Assembly (NCBI GenBank): GCA_030683155.1
Contig: JAUXMV010000071.1
Location: forward strand, 1-46,975
Direction: 5' to 3'
From: Bacteroidales bacterium
GTDB taxonomy: Bacteria > Bacteroidota > Bacteroidia > Bacteroidales > F082
Length of the DNA stretch: 46,975 nt
This document shows positions 25,358-32,721 of the stretch, piece by piece; positions within the stretch are counted from its first letter, which is position 1, and each line of letters starts with the position of its first letter. A model generated the notes under the pieces. It had not been told where the DNA came from, ran no database searches, and worked only from the letters and a program-made list of their open reading frames with translations. Both the position numbers and the translations under genes were made by a program.

Positions 25358-26519
25358 AAAAATCTTGTTCGGATATATTTTCACGGAAACTGAAAAAGCC
25401 ATAAATGAAGGTGAAAAAATCATCATTCACAAAGGGGGCACCGGCTCCGGCAAAACTTATGACTTAGTTTTATTTCTTGTATTTCTTGCAATGCAGTTAA
25501 AAGGTAAAGTGATAACTGTAGTCAGTGAGAGTAAGCCACACCTGGACATTGGCGCCATCAGGATCACTCAAAAAATCCTGATGGATCTTGATCTAAGTTC
25601 AACAGTGCAATACAACAGCACACGCGGAATTTTCACCTTCCCTTCAAAAAGTGTGATTGAGTTTTTTTCTGCAGACAGGATTGAGAAGGCTCTGGGAGCA
25701 CGGAGGTACCTGCTTTATGGCAATGAGATCAATACATTGAAATTTGAAATCTGGGATGAGTTGGCACGGCGGTCGGAAATTGTGATCGGAGACTTTAATC
25801 CGACGGCAGAATTTTGGCTGGAAAAATTCCTGTCGTTTTATGGAAAGCATAAAATAATAAAAAGCAACTATCTGAATAATAAATTTCTCCCGCCAGAAGA
25901 AGCAAGGCGAATTGAACTCAGGGCGAAGCTGGATGTTAATTTTAAGCGGACACATATAGACGTGGAATATGGCAGTCTGGAAGGGCTGATCTTCACCGAC
26001 TGGAAACAAGTGAATGAATTCCCTGAAGATTGCAAGTGGGTTACTTTTGGAATGGATTTTGGGTTTACGAATGATCCGACAACGCTGGTAAAGGTGGGGC
26101 TGAATGATGGTGAATTGTGGATTGATGAGTTGGAGTACAGAACCGGGCTCCTGGCGTCTGACCTGGTTGTTATCCTTCGGAAACTTGGTTTGGGCTGGCT
26201 GGATGATATTGTTGCAGACAATAAACCGGAGACGATTTATGAGTTGAGGCAGGCTGGGTTCAATGTCAGGGCTGCTTATAAGCCTGCGGGGAGCATCGTT
26301 TATGGCATTGACGTCATTAAGCAGTACAGGTTGAATGTGACGGCAAGATCACTGAATCTGATCAGGGAGTTGCGGAATTATAAGTGGAAAATAAATAAGG
26401 CCGGTGATCCTCAAAATGAGCCGGTGGACACCTACAATCATGCAATTGATGCACTGCGGTATGCCGTGATGGGAAGAAAGCTCGGGCGGAGACGGATGGT
26501 GAAGGTGAGCGGGGTTTGA
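25350..26519 (+). CDS. Terminase large subunit
   Basis: 389 aa with a GTG start overlapping the small subunit. The ATPase domain has the Walker A motif GGTGSGKTYD near residue 29 and a Walker B-like LLYGNEIN. The nuclease domain shows the Asp-containing GMDFGFTNDP near residue 233, then DNKPETIYEL and the C-terminal NHAIDALRYAVMG. It powers DNA packaging and cuts the concatemer. The protein appears complete, on the short side for the family. It is the last plus-strand gene of the phage part. A short direct-repeat tract (gtcttaaggtctgaag) follows at 26520-26560. Confidence 0.92.
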   Translation: MDKKILFGYIFTETEKAINEGEKIIIHKGGTGSGKTYDLVLFLVFLAMQLKGKVITVVSESKPHLDIGAIRITQKILMDLDLSSTVQYNSTRGIFTFPSKSVIEFFSADRIEKALGARRYLLYGNEINTLKFEIWDELARRSEIVIGDFNPTAEFWLEKFLSFYGKHKIIKSNYLNNKFLPPEEARRIELRAKLDVNFKRTHIDVEYGSLEGLIFTDWKQVNEFPEDCKWVTFGMDFGFTNDPTTLVKVGLNDGELWIDELEYRTGLLASDLVVILRKLGLGWLDDIVADNKPETIYELRQAGFNVRAAYKPAGSIVYGIDVIKQYRLNVTARSLNLIRELRNYKWKINKAGDPQNEPVDTYNHAIDALRYAVMGRKLGRRRMVKVSGV

Positions 26520-26577
26520 AAGTCTTAAGGTCTGAAGGTCTTAATGACTGAAGGTTTGAGAGTGACAGGAAGCAGAA

Positions 26578-26716
26578 AGGTCAACGGTTGGTACATGTTG
26601 TCGGGGCGGATTTCTAAGAGCGTGTCCTGTCCGAAGGACACGGAACGGCGAAGCGAGAATCCGCAGTTGGCGTACCACCGAACCCCGCCCTGCAATATGT
26701 ACATTGTTAGCGGTTC
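26578..26716. repeat. Large imperfect palindrome, attC-like or dispersed repeat
   Basis: TTGGTACATGTTG and GGGGCGGATT on the left face AATCCGC, CCCCGCCC and CAATATGTACATTG on the right. A central hairpin is GTGTCC-TGTCCGAA-GGACAC. It ends TGTTAGCGG. The layout recalls folded attC recombination sites of integron cassettes, but the conserved core heptamers are not convincing. It lies directly downstream of the 342-aa nuclease-like gene. Confidence 0.4.
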
Positions 26717-26721
26717 GTGTT

Positions 26722-27750
26722 TTATTCATATCTGAAATTCAAATATTTGATTAAACTATTATACCTGTTTTTGTCAATATTTGCCAATAAAGAAGAAGGT
26801 GTTATTATTTTGTATTTGTCTGGATTGATTAAGCATGATTTCCAAATTTCTTCCATGCTTCCTTTAGTAGTTCCATTCGAATAGGCTTTTCTTCTTCTGT
26901 TGGTTTTTAAATCATCTTTTAGCAAGTCATGATTTTCGATAGGAATTACATGAACATGAATGTAGTCGTCAGCTTGAATACTTTCATTAATTCTATTTTT
27001 TGCATTTATCATTTGCTCTGCCCACAGTGTCTGACGCATTAATTGATAAAACGGCTCGAAAAAATAAACAGAACTTTTATAGTCTTTTAATTTTATTCTA
27101 AGTTGGCTAGATTTGGTTATTAATTCAGAATAACGCGCTAATCTGATTTTTCCACTTTTCTGACTTCCTTTTTCATTGTCTTTACCGTCTTCTGTTGATT
27201 TATCCGTATTTCCATACCATTCAGTATATTTCCACTCAATAGGAATTAAAATAGTTTTTCCATTTTTGTGTTTAGCAACGATTAATGCATCGATTGAAGT
27301 ACAATTGTTACCACGTGTCGGATTTTGTCCATTTACACACTCATTCAAGTAATCTTTATCACTAACCGCTTCGAATGAAATAAAAGCTTTTGTATTATCT
27401 GTGTCATTAGCAATTTCTAATACATCATCTAAATCAGCGCATATCGTTTGGGCAAGACTTAAAACTGCATCTCTGTCAGTTCTAATTATAAACAAATAGT
27501 TTAAGCAAGCAATTTGAGAAGATAAAATATGTCCTGTTGGTTTTTTTCCACCCCACCAAGATATTTTATTATCGTCAAAATATGACAATATTAATTTGTG
27601 TGGTATTTCTCCAAAGAGATTATTTTTCCAGTTTAAAAGCACAAATTCTCGTGGTATTTTTCTATAAATTCCGCTGAAACTGTCATTATTAAAACATTTT
27701 CTTTTTGGAGCATTCTCCCGTTCATTCTCTTGATATTTACTCATCTTCAT
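26722..27750 (-). CDS. PD-(D/E)XK nuclease-like protein, possibly PGN_0703-type
   Basis: 342 aa. The central region TSIDALIVAKHKNGKTILIPIEWKYTEWY contains D followed by E-x-K in the spacing of PD-(D/E)XK nucleases, and its surroundings resemble the PGN_0703 family of putative restriction endonucleases. No methyltransferase partner is nearby. The gene stands alone between the terminase and the small-gene cluster, on the opposite strand, with an attC-like palindrome at its 3' end, so it may be a passenger gene. An antiviral role is possible but inferred. Confidence 0.6.
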   Translation of the reverse strand: MKMSKYQENERENAPKRKCFNNDSFSGIYRKIPREFVLLNWKNNLFGEIPHKLILSYFDDNKISWWGGKKPTGHILSSQIACLNYLFIIRTDRDAVLSLAQTICADLDDVLEIANDTDNTKAFISFEAVSDKDYLNECVNGQNPTRGNNCTSIDALIVAKHKNGKTILIPIEWKYTEWYGNTDKSTEDGKDNEKGSQKSGKIRLARYSELITKSSQLRIKLKDYKSSVYFFEPFYQLMRQTLWAEQMINAKNRINESIQADDYIHVHVIPIENHDLLKDDLKTNRRRKAYSNGTTKGSMEEIWKSCLINPDKYKIITPSSLLANIDKNRYNSLIKYLNFRYE

Positions 27751-27987
27751 TTATTTCATTTTGGGACTCTTTTAACATGACTGCCAACTCGCTGCTAAAT
27801 GCCATGCTTTTGTAATATGTTGAATTACAAGAATAAAGGATGGTACATTGTTGGTAAATGTGCTAAGCGTTTGTAAGCGTTTAAAAACGGATAGCGCCAT
27901 TGGGGAGTTGTGTTGGTTTCTTTTTCTTTCATCTGCCAAATTTAGGTTTTTTTGAAATATTAAGAGAAGATTTGGGTATATTTTGAG
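27751..27987. other. Intergenic spacer without a credible gene
   Basis: AT-rich sequence upstream of the nuclease gene. It holds the palindrome-like words gccaactcgctgctaaatgcc and tggtacattgttgg, which echo the attC-like element at 26578. No clear promoter was fixed. Confidence 0.4.
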
Positions 27988-28090
27988 TATATTTGTGGTG
28001 CATTTTAGGGATATATCACCCGAGCCCTCGGGATGATCCTAATTGGTTGGTTGTTTTAGAGGTACTCCGTGGTTGGAGTACCTCTTTTTT
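27988..28090 (+). ncRNA. Candidate small RNA with own promoter and terminator
   Basis: TATATTTG (27988-27995) fits the -7 box. A transcript starting near 28000 would contain the hairpin CCCGAG-CC-CTCGGG (28019-28032) and end in a perfect 11-bp terminator hairpin, AGAGGTACTCC with GGAGTACCTCT (28058-28085), followed by six T's. No reading frame is credible. The length would be about 90 nt. The -33 element is not clear. Confidence 0.45.
28058..28090 (+). terminator. Perfect intrinsic terminator, plus strand
   Basis: An 11-bp perfect stem with a GTGGTT loop and a T tract on the plus strand only. All annotated genes around it are on the minus strand, which points to a plus-strand transcript ending here. 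Confidence 0.85.
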
Positions 28091-28099
28091 GTTTGTGGG

Positions 28100-28513
28100 T
28101 TATAGGTTTTGCTGCCATTTGAGGTTTTTGAGCCATTGGTTGGCGAAGGATGTCATGTCGGCCTGGATGGGTTTGTTGAGGAGCCATTTGCCTTTTTGCA
28201 TGAAAAGTCCTTCGGAGTAGAACATGGGATTCTGGATGGTGAGGGGGTAGATGATGTCAGGGTTGTTGATGTTGACGGCAAAAGTCATGTCGGGGTCTGC
28301 AATGAGGTCTCCGCATTGTGTGTAGTAGTGGGCAAGGCTGTAAATCTGGTATTCAGTGCTCAGGATTTGAACAGGTTGACCAAGTTTTTCAACTATCAGA
28401 GGCATGATGCCGCTGTCAGGACCGTTGGTGTCGATTTTGAGGTATGTGTTTTCAGCAAGTTTAGCGATGATTTTCAAGAAGATACTGGTTGAGGATTTTT
28501 TGAGGGTTTTCAT
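28100..28513 (-). CDS. DUF6908-like protein
   Basis: 137 aa. The stretches SGIMPLIVEKLGQPVQIL, YSLAHYYTQCGDLIADPDMTF and IYPLTIQNPMFYSEGLF match the pattern I know for DUF6908 proteins, which are common in Bacteroidetes mobile elements and phages and have no established function. It is the last of a run of small minus-strand genes starting with the J-domain protein. A GTAGT/ACTAC palindrome lies just upstream of its start. Confidence 0.7.
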   Translation of the reverse strand: MKTLKKSSTSIFLKIIAKLAENTYLKIDTNGPDSGIMPLIVEKLGQPVQILSTEYQIYSLAHYYTQCGDLIADPDMTFAVNINNPDIIYPLTIQNPMFYSEGLFMQKGKWLLNKPIQADMTSFANQWLKNLKWQQNL

Positions 28514-28531
28514 GGGGTTTGGGGGTTTTAA

Positions 28532-28559
28532 GCGACGTAGTCACAGACTACGCCGAACG
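28532..28559. repeat. Solo GTAGT-CACAG-ACTAC palindromic repeat
   Basis: Identical in its 28 bases to the copy at 16167-16195. It lies between the DUF6908-like start and the low-complexity tract. Confidence 0.75.
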
Positions 28560-28585
28560 GGGTTAGGGTTATTTGTTTAGTGTTT

Positions 28586-28660
28586 GGGGACTTGTGGGAC
28601 TTTTGGGACGGGATCCGACGAAGCGCAGAGTACGTAGAGCGAGGGAATGGCGGGACTCCC
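28586..28660. repeat. GGGACTT/AGCGA low-complexity tract
   Basis: Contains tandem gggacttgtgggacttttgg followed by agagcgaggg words. It is the fourth site of the family also found at 12425, 15809 and 23570. It lies downstream of the 78-aa gene. Confidence 0.65.
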
Positions 28661-28897
28661 CTACCCTGTGTATGGGTAAAGGTTTCCAAGGGTGTCGTAT
28701 TTATAGCCTTTTGGTGCAAATTGGTACTCTTTCCATATTTGGGATTCACTGGAAGTAAAGGGAGTTTTATCCAGCATTTTGTCTTGGAGGTCCATCAGCA
28801 TATCCCAGCATGGGCCGGGTTGATAACCTGACCAGAGGTTAACTAAATGAGTGGGCTCCTGTGGGTTGTTGTTGGGGTAAAAAATTTCCAGTTGCAT
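28661..28897 (-). CDS. Small conserved-looking protein of the mobile-element cluster
   Basis: 78 aa with a distinctive SGYQPGPCWDMLMDLQDKMLDKTPFTSSESQIWKEYQ stretch. I do not recognise a named domain. Codon usage and the tight same-strand arrangement with neighbours support a real gene. No signal or membrane segment is present. Confidence 0.6.
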   Translation of the reverse strand: MQLEIFYPNNNPQEPTHLVNLWSGYQPGPCWDMLMDLQDKMLDKTPFTSSESQIWKEYQFAPKGYKYDTLGNLYPYTG

Positions 28898-28952
28898 ATT
28901 GATGGTGTTTTAAAAGTGCCGCAGGCAATATGCACGGGCAGCTGTGGATTAT

Positions 28953-29222
28953 TTAAGAAAATTTGAACGGTTTACAATTGTGAGGAATTGAATGAGCATC
29001 CAGCGCATGGATGATGGAATTGTATTTATGTGCGAGGGTTACGATGTTATCCCAGACTTCGAGTGCAGGATGTCCTTCATAATTTTTGATCAATGAATAA
29101 ATTGCCTCAAGGGTTTCAAGGGTTAGATCAAGGTTGATGGGTGGTCTTGCATTTGCGACGTTTACAAGGCGCCTAAGCTCGTTGTGAATCATGGCGGCGT
29201 TGATTTGTGAATGATATGACAT
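28953..29222 (-). CDS. Small helical protein, unknown function
   Basis: 89 aa, predicted mainly helical (SQINAAMIHNELRRLVNVANA; DLTLETLEAIYSLIKNYEG). No family is recognised. It lies 5 bp downstream of the 29228-29434 gene on the same strand, so the two are probably co-translated. Confidence 0.6.
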   Translation of the reverse strand: MSYHSQINAAMIHNELRRLVNVANARPPINLDLTLETLEAIYSLIKNYEGHPALEVWDNIVTLAHKYNSIIHALDAHSIPHNCKPFKFS

Positions 29223-29227
29223 AATTT

Positions 29228-29434
29228 TCAGTGTTTTGGGTTATGAATAAAAAAATCGGGTTCCCTGCCGTTTAAGGTTTTACCATCAGCCCAGGTAAGA
29301 CCGATGGCATGGTTGTTTTGCAGGCAGACAATAAAGTACTGACCTTTAGTGTCTCTTGTGACCTGATAAAGTAAGGATGACCAGTATACCACTTGCCCGG
29401 CTTTGATTGCGGTTTGAATTTCTGACAGTGTCAT
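29228..29434 (-). CDS. Small protein of Bacteroidetes mobile elements
   Basis: 68 aa from the ATG at 29434 (MTLSEIQTAIKAGQVVYWSS); an upstream ATG at 29455 is the alternative. The stretch LYQVTRDTKGQYFIVCLQNNHAIGLTW suggests a small beta-sheet domain. I have seen similar proteins in Bacteroidetes mobile elements but know no function. Confidence 0.6.
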   Translation of the reverse strand: MTLSEIQTAIKAGQVVYWSSLLYQVTRDTKGQYFIVCLQNNHAIGLTWADGKTLNGREPDFFIHNPKH

Positions 29435-29506
29435 AAGTTTGTTATTTAGAATCATTATAAATAGTGGGAATGAGTGCCCTGGCTGCTAAGCCAAGGCACT
29501 AGATTT

Positions 29507-29716
29507 TCAACGATATTGTGAATTATAAAATTCTTCATCCTGAGCGGATTCGATAAAATCCTGATAAGAATGAGTTCCGCAGGATTCGCAGAAAATCTTC
29601 CTGTTGGAAGGAAAATAGAAGGCGTCGGAGCCTTTAGGTAAATACTTGCCGCAGGTGCTGCATTTTGAAGCGAAGCGGGTCTGAAGGGGTCTGGGGTCGT
29701 TTTTGTATCTGTTCAT
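29507..29716 (-). CDS. Small CxxC zinc-ribbon-like protein, paralogue A
   Basis: 69 aa. Two CxxC pairs (CSTCGKYLPKG and CESCGTHS) flank FYFPSNRKIF, the usual layout of a small zinc ribbon. The neighbour at 29769 has the same architecture and sequence pattern, so the two are tandem duplicates. DNA, RNA or protein binding is possible. Confidence 0.7.
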   Translation of the reverse strand: MNRYKNDPRPLQTRFASKCSTCGKYLPKGSDAFYFPSNRKIFCESCGTHSYQDFIESAQDEEFYNSQYR

Positions 29717-29768
29717 GATTTTGGGGTTTTAAGCTCCCGAGCTGACAGGCCCGGGAGCGGGTTGATTT

Positions 29769-29978
29769 TTAGCGGTAAACTGGGGATTGATAATCTTCTT
29801 TTGAGGCTGCCAAAAGGAAATCATTGAAGCTGCATTCTCCGCAGTTGACGCAAAAGACCTTGAGCGTGGCAGGGAAATAAAATGCTTCGGTGCCTCTGTA
29901 GAGCGGGCGGTTGCATCGTGCACAATTTGAAAAAAGGTGAATTTTGATGATGCGGTAATTTTTTAATGGATTTTTCAT
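29769..29978 (-). CDS. Small CxxC zinc-ribbon-like protein, paralogue B
   Basis: 69 aa. CARCNRPLYRG and CVNCGECS provide two CxxC pairs around FYFPATLKVF. It shares length, cysteine spacing and ending (SPVYR against NSQYR) with the 29507 gene. Upstream is the 91-aa gene of the same operon. Confidence 0.7.
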   Translation of the reverse strand: MKNPLKNYRIIKIHLFSNCARCNRPLYRGTEAFYFPATLKVFCVNCGECSFNDFLLAASKEDYQSPVYR

Positions 29979-30032
29979 GATTTTGGGGCTTTGAGCGGCC
30001 AGGCTGCTAAGCCTAGCCGCGGGGTTATTTAA

Positions 30033-30308
30033 TTATGAATTGATTTTGTTAGCGAGGGCGATGCAGAATTTTGAGGCGTTGTCGCTGCTCAGGGCACCTG
30101 CAAAACGCAAGACTGCATTGGCAGAAGCAAAGCCTTCTGAATCGCAAAGTCCTTTGAATTTGGCTTTGAAATGCAGGTTCATGATTAGGTCCTCCGCAGG
30201 AGGCCAGGCGCTGTCGATGATTTCATCAGCGTTGAAGTTGTAAATTACGCGAAACATGCCGTAAAGCAGTTTTACGTCTTTTTCGAGGGTTTGGGTTTTT
30301 GTTGTCAT
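30033..30308 (-). CDS. Small helical protein, unknown function
   Basis: 91 aa from the ATG at 30308 (MTTKTQTLEKDVKLLYGMF). It is helical and includes FNADEIIDSAWPPAEDLIMNLHFKAKFKGL. No family is recognised. It sits downstream of the J-domain gene in the same direction with a 60-bp gap. Confidence 0.6.
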   Translation of the reverse strand: MTTKTQTLEKDVKLLYGMFRVIYNFNADEIIDSAWPPAEDLIMNLHFKAKFKGLCDSEGFASANAVLRFAGALSSDNASKFCIALANKINS

Positions 30309-30368
30309 GGATTTGAGGATTTGGGCTGACGCGGTGGGCACGGTTTGCAAAACCGCGCCAGCGGTGGG

Positions 30369-30848
30369 TTAAGCGAGTGATTTTTCTGTTTTGCGTTGTT
30401 CGATTTTTTCTGAGCCCCAGAAATCGCGGACATCGTCCAGGGAGCCCATTTTGCCGTTCTTTTTGCGGTATCCGCCAGCGTGCCAGTACCAGGCTGATTT
30501 TTGACGGGAGAACATGAAACCAGCGGATTTGATGGCTTCCTTGTTTGGGTAGGTGTTGCCGGTGAGCCATACCCAGGAGCCGATGATCTCGATTTCGAGT
30601 CCTGCAAGATTGATCACCATGTTGATGATCTCCTGAAGTTCTTCTGAAACCTGATATTCATAGTCTTTTCTGGCTTGGGTGAAGGTGCTGTCAGCATTGA
30701 TGAGAAGCTTTGAGAGGCGTTCAAACTCGTTGTTGATCCCCTTCATGGTTTCTTCATTTCCTCCCTTGTCTGGGTGGTTGAGCAGTGCCAGGCGATGGTA
30801 TTCTTTGCGCAGGTCTGCCAGTGTTTCGATGTTCTTAAAGTAGCTCAT
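30369..30848 (-). CDS. J-domain (DnaJ-like) protein of the mobile element
   Basis: 159 aa from the ATG at 30848 (MSYFKNIETLADLRKEYHRL). The first ~60 residues form a J domain with the HPD motif (LLNHPDKGGNEETMKGINNEFERL), which stimulates DnaK-type Hsp70 ATPase. The C-terminal part (GSWVWLTGNTYPNKEAIKSAGF, then SRQKSAWYW) is a separate small domain often attached to such J proteins in phages and mobile elements. It is the first gene of the small-gene run, directly downstream of a palindrome-rich control region. Confidence 0.88.
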   Translation of the reverse strand: MSYFKNIETLADLRKEYHRLALLNHPDKGGNEETMKGINNEFERLSKLLINADSTFTQARKDYEYQVSEELQEIINMVINLAGLEIEIIGSWVWLTGNTYPNKEAIKSAGFMFSRQKSAWYWHAGGYRKKNGKMGSLDDVRDFWGSEKIEQRKTEKSLA

Positions 30849-30925
30849 GTTTGACGTGTTTTTAATCAATTATTGAACACTTAAGATACTACATATCAAT
30901 GATTTAACCTAATTTTTTCGCATAT

Positions 30926-31010
30926 TTATCACGTGTTAAACGGATATAAGCGGTGTACACCGGATAAATATTTTCAACTATTTTTGACCGAAAGTGTCCG
31001 CTGGCGGACA
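30926..31010. promoter_or_regulatory. Palindrome cluster upstream of the J-domain operon
   Basis: CGGTGTACACCG (30951-30962) is a perfect 12-bp palindrome flanked by TTTATC and GATAAA. TGTCCGCTGGCGGACA (30995-31010) is a perfect 16-nt palindrome. They lie 80-160 bases upstream of the J-domain start and may be operator sites or a replication or nicking site. Confidence 0.4.
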
Positions 31011-31141
31011 TAGCAAACTAATTCCAAAAAAGGAATCCCGACGGCACGGCGGGAAAGTTATTGGTATATTTTTTTACATTTGAATGGGAGCCAAAGGGTG
31101 ACTTGTCAGCCTTTCTTCTCCCCTGCGCAGCAAATGCCTGA

Positions 31142-31225
31142 CCGCATTTTTTTGCTAATATGCAGCCGAAAAATAAAGTTGAAATACTTCCCAACTTTAC
31201 GCTCTGCATATTAGAAAAAAAGCGG
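31142..31225. repeat. Long hairpin with inner stem
   Basis: CTAATATGCAG (31155-31165) pairs with CTGCATATTAG (31204-31214). CCGC and GCGG extend it outwards across a T/A tract, and AAAGTTG/CAACTTT form an inner stem. Confidence 0.75.
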
Positions 31226-31436
31226 AACAACCGAAGGGCGCTAGGGTTATGCGTCAGCCTCTTGCCGCTATTTTGCTTATAAATAAAAGAAAAGACCTCA
31301 GACCTATGATGCAAAATTGGGGCACATTTCTGGCAACCTTGTGATAACAGGGTTGTTTACTTTAGCAATCTAGCAAGAATGTAGTTTTCGGAGGATTGAG
31401 GATCAAAGTGATTCTGTCAATCCAGGCGTCAAAGGA

Positions 31437-31512
31437 GCTTTTGGCACGTCTTTTTGTTTGGCACCACTTGGTCGCTTTAGCGTTTACATGCCACAAAAAG
31501 CGTGACAAAAGC
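31437..31512. repeat. Motif hairpin 1 (CTTTTGGC / TGACAAAAG)
   Basis: GCTTTTG-G-CACG pairs with CGTG-A-CAAAAGC, leaving one G-A mismatch. The stem continues with CTTTTTGT/ACAAAAAG and GGCA/TGCC, and the tip has CGCT/AGCG. Confidence 0.75.
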
Positions 31513-31611
31513 GGGAAAAGGTACATCTGAAAAGCAATTGAAACCCAATATAAAGAGATCATGAATAAATTAACAAGTGTTGGGAAAAAAATAAAATAAA
31601 GATGCAGTACT

Positions 31612-31661
31612 GCTTGGGCGAAATTAATCGAATAAAGATTAAAAATATGGAATGCCCAAGC
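31612..31661. repeat. Two-part hairpin
   Basis: GCTTGGGC pairs with GCCCAAGC (8 bp), enclosing TTAATC-gaataaa-GATTAA. Confidence 0.65.
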
Positions 31662-31684
31662 TGTGCTGCTCCAATTTTTGCTAA

Positions 31685-31814
31685 GCCTGCTTGCAAGTTG
31701 AGAGGATGGGAGCAAGCGAGTGCTCCGCAGCATACCTGTCTGACGAGGCACGAGGAAAGCAGGGGATGCAAGGGCACGAAGCTTTGCGGACAGCAGGACA
31801 TCTTGCATGCAGGC
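31685..31814. repeat. Branched inverted repeat
   Basis: GCCTGC-T-TGCAAG pairs with CTTGCA-T-GCAGGC, closing a 130-nt domain that contains GGAGCA-AGCGAG-TGCTCC and a CCGCA/TGCGG arm. The outline, an outer stem with two inner arms, resembles the repeat at 15967-16066. Confidence 0.65.
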
Positions 31815-31915
31815 TGGGTTTGGTGAGTAATTTTGTAACTTGTGGCGGGCAATGAATGCGTTTGCGTGATTTCGGAGGTTCATTGGCCGGCACAAGTTTG
31901 GATGAAGGTAGGCAA

Positions 31916-32066
31916 TTGGCGTGGGTTTTTCATAGGGGAGGCTAATTGCAGCAGCGCTATAAAGCAATTAAGGCTTTGGCGTGGGTTTTTGTCTGACCTC
32001 CAAAAACCATGACAAAGCCGTAAAATTCCAATTGCGCTGCGGTGCTGGGTGAGAAAACCATGCCAA
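31916..32066. repeat. Nested motif hairpins 2 and 3
   Basis: The outer stem TTGGCGTGG...TTTTTC pairs with GAGAAAACCATGCCAA. Middle stems GCAGC/GCTGC and GCAATT/AATTGC follow. The inner hairpin at 31972-32019 pairs GGCTTTG-G-CGTGG...TTTTTG with CAAAAACCATG-A-CAAAGCC and keeps the G-A mismatch. In the outer stem that position is a G-C pair. Confidence 0.75.
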
Positions 32067-32154
32067 GCCGGTTTAGAACACTTATTTCATGTTAATTTGA
32101 GCAGAACAATATATTTTAGAATGGTGATGCTATTTTAGTAAGCCCATCAAAGTA

Positions 32155-32218
32155 GCTTTTGGCGTGGTTTTTTGATTGGGTTGACGGTCTACGGAGGGTC
32201 AAAAACCATGACAAAAGC
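32155..32218. repeat. Motif hairpin 4
   Basis: GCTTTTG-G-CGTGGTTTTTTGA pairs with TCAAAAACCATG-A-CAAAAGC, with the same single G-A mismatch as the other motif hairpins. Confidence 0.75.
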
Positions 32219-32309
32219 GGCGGTTTTACATTAATGTATTCAATCGATCGATGTTGAAATATGTCGATGATATTTCTTTGGGTGGTTGGGGGTGGGATAT
32301 AATAAAAGA

Positions 32310-32401
32310 TGCTGCTGTGCCTGACGGATGATGGGGCCTAGCTTTTAGGTTAGCATTTTCGGGGAGGAGCTATGCGCCCTCAGCTGGCAGGCTTAGCAGC
32401 A
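32310..32401. repeat. Long-range inverted repeat
   Basis: TGCTGC-tgt-GCCTG pairs with CAGGC-tta-GCAGCA, enclosing the small CCTA/TAGG hairpin. Confidence 0.5.
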
Positions 32402-32520
32402 CAGCTTCCTGGCAATGTGGTTGGATAGACAAGATGGCTTGATGGCTGGCGAACGGTAACAGGCTTATCATTAACCTGCGAAGCATTTATATGCCTGACC
32501 GGTCGACAGACAGCGAGACA

Positions 32521-32545
32521 GCTGGCTATTTGAACCACAGCCAGC
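32521..32545. repeat. Short hairpin
   Basis: GCTGGC pairs with GCCAGC around a 13-nt loop. Confidence 0.5.
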
Positions 32546-32721
32546 AGATGTTTTTCGCAAGTGCAATGAATGACAATCGGAGGACAACTAAAAAGCTAAC
32601 GAGTGGCAATCAGGGATGTCATTTACACATAATGTGATTATCAAACAGTTTTCAAATAATTTAAGTGGCGTAGCCTAAACTGTTGGATAATACCACATTA
32701 TGTTAAATGGCTGGGCGAAAA

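Noticed and set aside
26541-26729. 62-aa frame in the attC-like palindrome
   Set aside because: The region is a palindromic repeat and the frame has no support.
31362-31967. Minus-strand frame of 201 aa in the hairpin-rich block
   Set aside because: It crosses several perfect hairpins, has no recognisable domain and unusual composition. Treated as chance.
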